From Notoacmeibacter ruber (lineage in GTDB: Bacteria > Pseudomonadota > Alphaproteobacteria > Rhizobiales > Rhizobiaceae), in assembly GCF_003668555.1 (NCBI RefSeq), contig NZ_RCWN01000001.1:1240001-1304000 (forward strand): a stretch of DNA of 64,000 bases. Reading direction: 5' to 3'. Shown here one piece after another: positions 62,697 through 64,000 of this stretch; positions within the stretch are counted from its first letter, which is position 1; each line of letters starts with the position of its first letter. A program made the translations under genes and the position numbers. The notes beneath the pieces were generated by a model, which searched no databases, was not told the DNA's origin, and saw only the letters and a list, made by a program, of their open reading frames with translations.

Positions 62697-63389
62697 TCAG
62701 AATTCGCCGTTGGCTTTCGCGTCGGCGACTTGCCGCAGGGCGTTTGCAAGAACGTCCGGGGGTTGTGCGCCGGGCAACCCGTAACGCTGTTCGATGAGCG
62801 TGAAGGGGACGCCCTGAATCCCCATTTCATTGGCCTGAGCAATTTCCTCGCGAACCAGGTCGGCATCGGCATCGCCCTGCAACAATTGCGAGACGATCGC
62901 CTTGTCCATGCCGGCCTCCTCGGCTGCATTCGCCAGTGTTTCGTGGTCTGACAGATCGACGCCCTCCTCGAAGAAGATCTGAAAAAGCCGGGCGACCAGG
63001 CGGTGCTGGATCGTCACATCCTGCGTTCCTGCCCAATGCAGGACGCGGTGGGCATCCAGCGTATTGGGAGATGTCTTGATCTTATCGAACGCGAAGTCGA
63101 TGCCGGCCGCTTTCCCTTCCTTCGAGATCGCAGCATGCAACTGATCGAGACGGTCCTGACTGCCGAACTTGTTCAGCATGTAGCTTTGACGCTCGACACC
63201 CTCTGGCGGGATCGTCGGATCAAGCTGATAGGGCCGCCAACGAATGGCGACCGGTAGGTCGGGCATCGCTGAACGGGCTTCCTCCAGCCGTCGGAAGTGA
63301 ATGTAACACCAAGGACATACCACATCCGAAACGATATCGAGTGTGAGAGGCGAGGCAGGGCTTAACGGTTCGGCGGTTTCTTCTGACAT
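62697..63389 (-). CDS. DsbA-family FrnE-type oxidoreductase
   Basis: Thioredoxin-fold protein of the FrnE group (2-hydroxychromene-2-carboxylate isomerase/DsbA-like); 230 residues, no signal peptide. The redox motif is CPWC in SDVVCPWCYIHFRRLEEA (about residues 25-28). A helical insertion and a later cis-Pro segment GIQGVPFTLIEQRY are typical. As a cytosolic protein it is probably an isomerase or thiol oxidoreductase rather than a periplasmic DsbA; substrate unknown. The 4-kb stretch around it shows no matching pathway genes. Confidence 0.9.
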   Translation of the reverse strand: MSEETAEPLSPASPLTLDIVSDVVCPWCYIHFRRLEEARSAMPDLPVAIRWRPYQLDPTIPPEGVERQSYMLNKFGSQDRLDQLHAAISKEGKAAGIDFAFDKIKTSPNTLDAHRVLHWAGTQDVTIQHRLVARLFQIFFEEGVDLSDHETLANAAEEAGMDKAIVSQLLQGDADADLVREEIAQANEMGIQGVPFTLIEQRYGLPGAQPPDVLANALRQVADAKANGEF

Positions 63390-63455
63390 TCCCGTTATGT
63401 AGCAGCCATCGGCAACGATACAACGGTCGGACTTATCCGTCGCGGGCCTTCCGGA

Positions 63456-64000
63456 TCAATCGCCGCTCTTGGCTGCACTCTGCCACCACCAGGTCGGAAG
63501 CTGAAAGCCATAGATCGGCGTATAGTCGGGATAGGCGAGATCGGCATCATGAGCCACCCGCTGCTCGCTCATGTAATAGAATGGGATCACGTAGAACCCG
63601 GAGAGCAGCACGCGATCGTAGGCTCTCACAGCCGTCTGGAAATCCTCTTCAATCTTCGCGCCGAGCATCGCTTCGATCATGGCGTCGATGGCGGGATCCT
63701 TCGCGCCGGCAAAGTTGAATGACCCCTCGGCCTCAGCCGCTTCCGAGGACCAGCGGCCGATTTGTTCCTGGCCGGGCGAGAGCGACGACGAGTAGAAATG
63801 GATGATCGCATCGTAGTCGAAGCGCTTGCGCCGTTCGAAATACTGCGCCGTATCCACCTTGCGCAGATTGAGCCTGACGCCGAGCAAGGCGAGCGTTTTT
63901 TGCCAGGCAAGCGCGATCATTTCCCCCTCGCTGCCATTAATCATCAGCTCAAAGGCTAGCGGATTGCCATTCGGTCCGACCAGTTGCCGGCCTTCCAGTT
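63456..64000 (-). CDS. peptide ABC transporter solute-binding protein (C-terminal part)
   Basis: C-terminal ~180 residues of a family-5 extracellular solute-binding protein; the frame is open to the right edge of the window, so the N-terminus and signal peptide are missing. The segment has the SBP_bac_5 pattern RQLVGPNGNPLAFELMING, FDYDAIIHFYSSSLSPGQEQ, GSFNFAGAKDPAIDAM and a final WWWQS. YejA/microcin C-type oligopeptide binding proteins look similar, so a peptide substrate is likely but unproven. Other subunits would lie beyond the window. Confidence 0.85.
   Translation of the reverse strand, partial: LEGRQLVGPNGNPLAFELMINGSEGEMIALAWQKTLALLGVRLNLRKVDTAQYFERRKRFDYDAIIHFYSSSLSPGQEQIGRWSSEAAEAEGSFNFAGAKDPAIDAMIEAMLGAKIEEDFQTAVRAYDRVLLSGFYVIPFYYMSEQRVAHDADLAYPDYTPIYGFQLPTWWWQSAAKSGD

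Overview
The window is about 64 kb of chromosomal core genome from an alphaproteobacterium, most likely a marine or soil member of the Hyphomicrobiales (rhizobial lineage). The evidence is gene order and family membership: the rpoC / rpsL-rpsG-fusA-tuf / S10-spc-alpha cluster followed by a Do-type protease and rarA, an NdvA/ChvA-type glucan exporter, an ATP12 chaperone, a glnB-glnA pair, an SdhE protein, and a GTTC-N7-GTTC SOS box upstream of ssb. No integrase, transposase, phage gene, CRISPR array or recognisable defence locus was found. Genus-level identification cannot be made from the sequence alone.

Positions 1-23340 hold the transcription and translation machinery on the + strand. They comprise the 3' part of rpoC with its terminator, a small acidic gene on the opposite strand, a long structured leader, then rpsL, rpsG, fusA, tuf and rpsJ through rplO. 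A strong hairpin/T-run lies between rplO and secY, and is followed by secY, adk, rpsM, rpsK, rpoA and rplQ, with a strong terminator after rplQ. Most of the wider gaps contain a perfect or near-perfect hairpin.

Positions 23400-31330 hold a DegP-like protease, the RarA ATPase, an ABC exporter on the minus strand, CrcB, an RluC-type pseudouridine synthase, a HAD phosphatase and an ATP12 chaperone. Positions 31360-33520 are the minus-strand nitrogen unit glnB-glnA, with a sigma-54 type promoter visible upstream of glnB. Divergent from it are the NAD(P)HX repair enzyme and a DUF2254 membrane protein. Next come a small secreted protein, a DUF72 protein, a secreted protein with one clear and one degenerate CAP domain, uvrA, a small secreted rhizobial-type protein, and ssb with an SOS box.

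Positions 43175-64000 contain a CDF metal transporter, MarC, gyrA, a probable 47-residue membrane protein, coaD, two tandem cyclophilins (one exported, one cytosolic), a lipoprotein DD-carboxypeptidase, tRNA-Lys(TTT), CcdA, glmU-glmS (UDP-GlcNAc synthesis), a DUF502 membrane protein, recG, sdhE, mfd, a small secreted protein, a FrnE-type DsbA protein and the C-terminus of a peptide-type solute-binding protein cut by the window end.

The most interesting signals are small or regulatory: the str-operon leader structure, the possible new small membrane protein, the SOS box separated from uvrA by an extra gene, the sigma-54/NtrC-like glnB promoter, the duplicated CAP protein and the internal terminator of the ribosomal cluster. 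No convincing large undescribed system is present.
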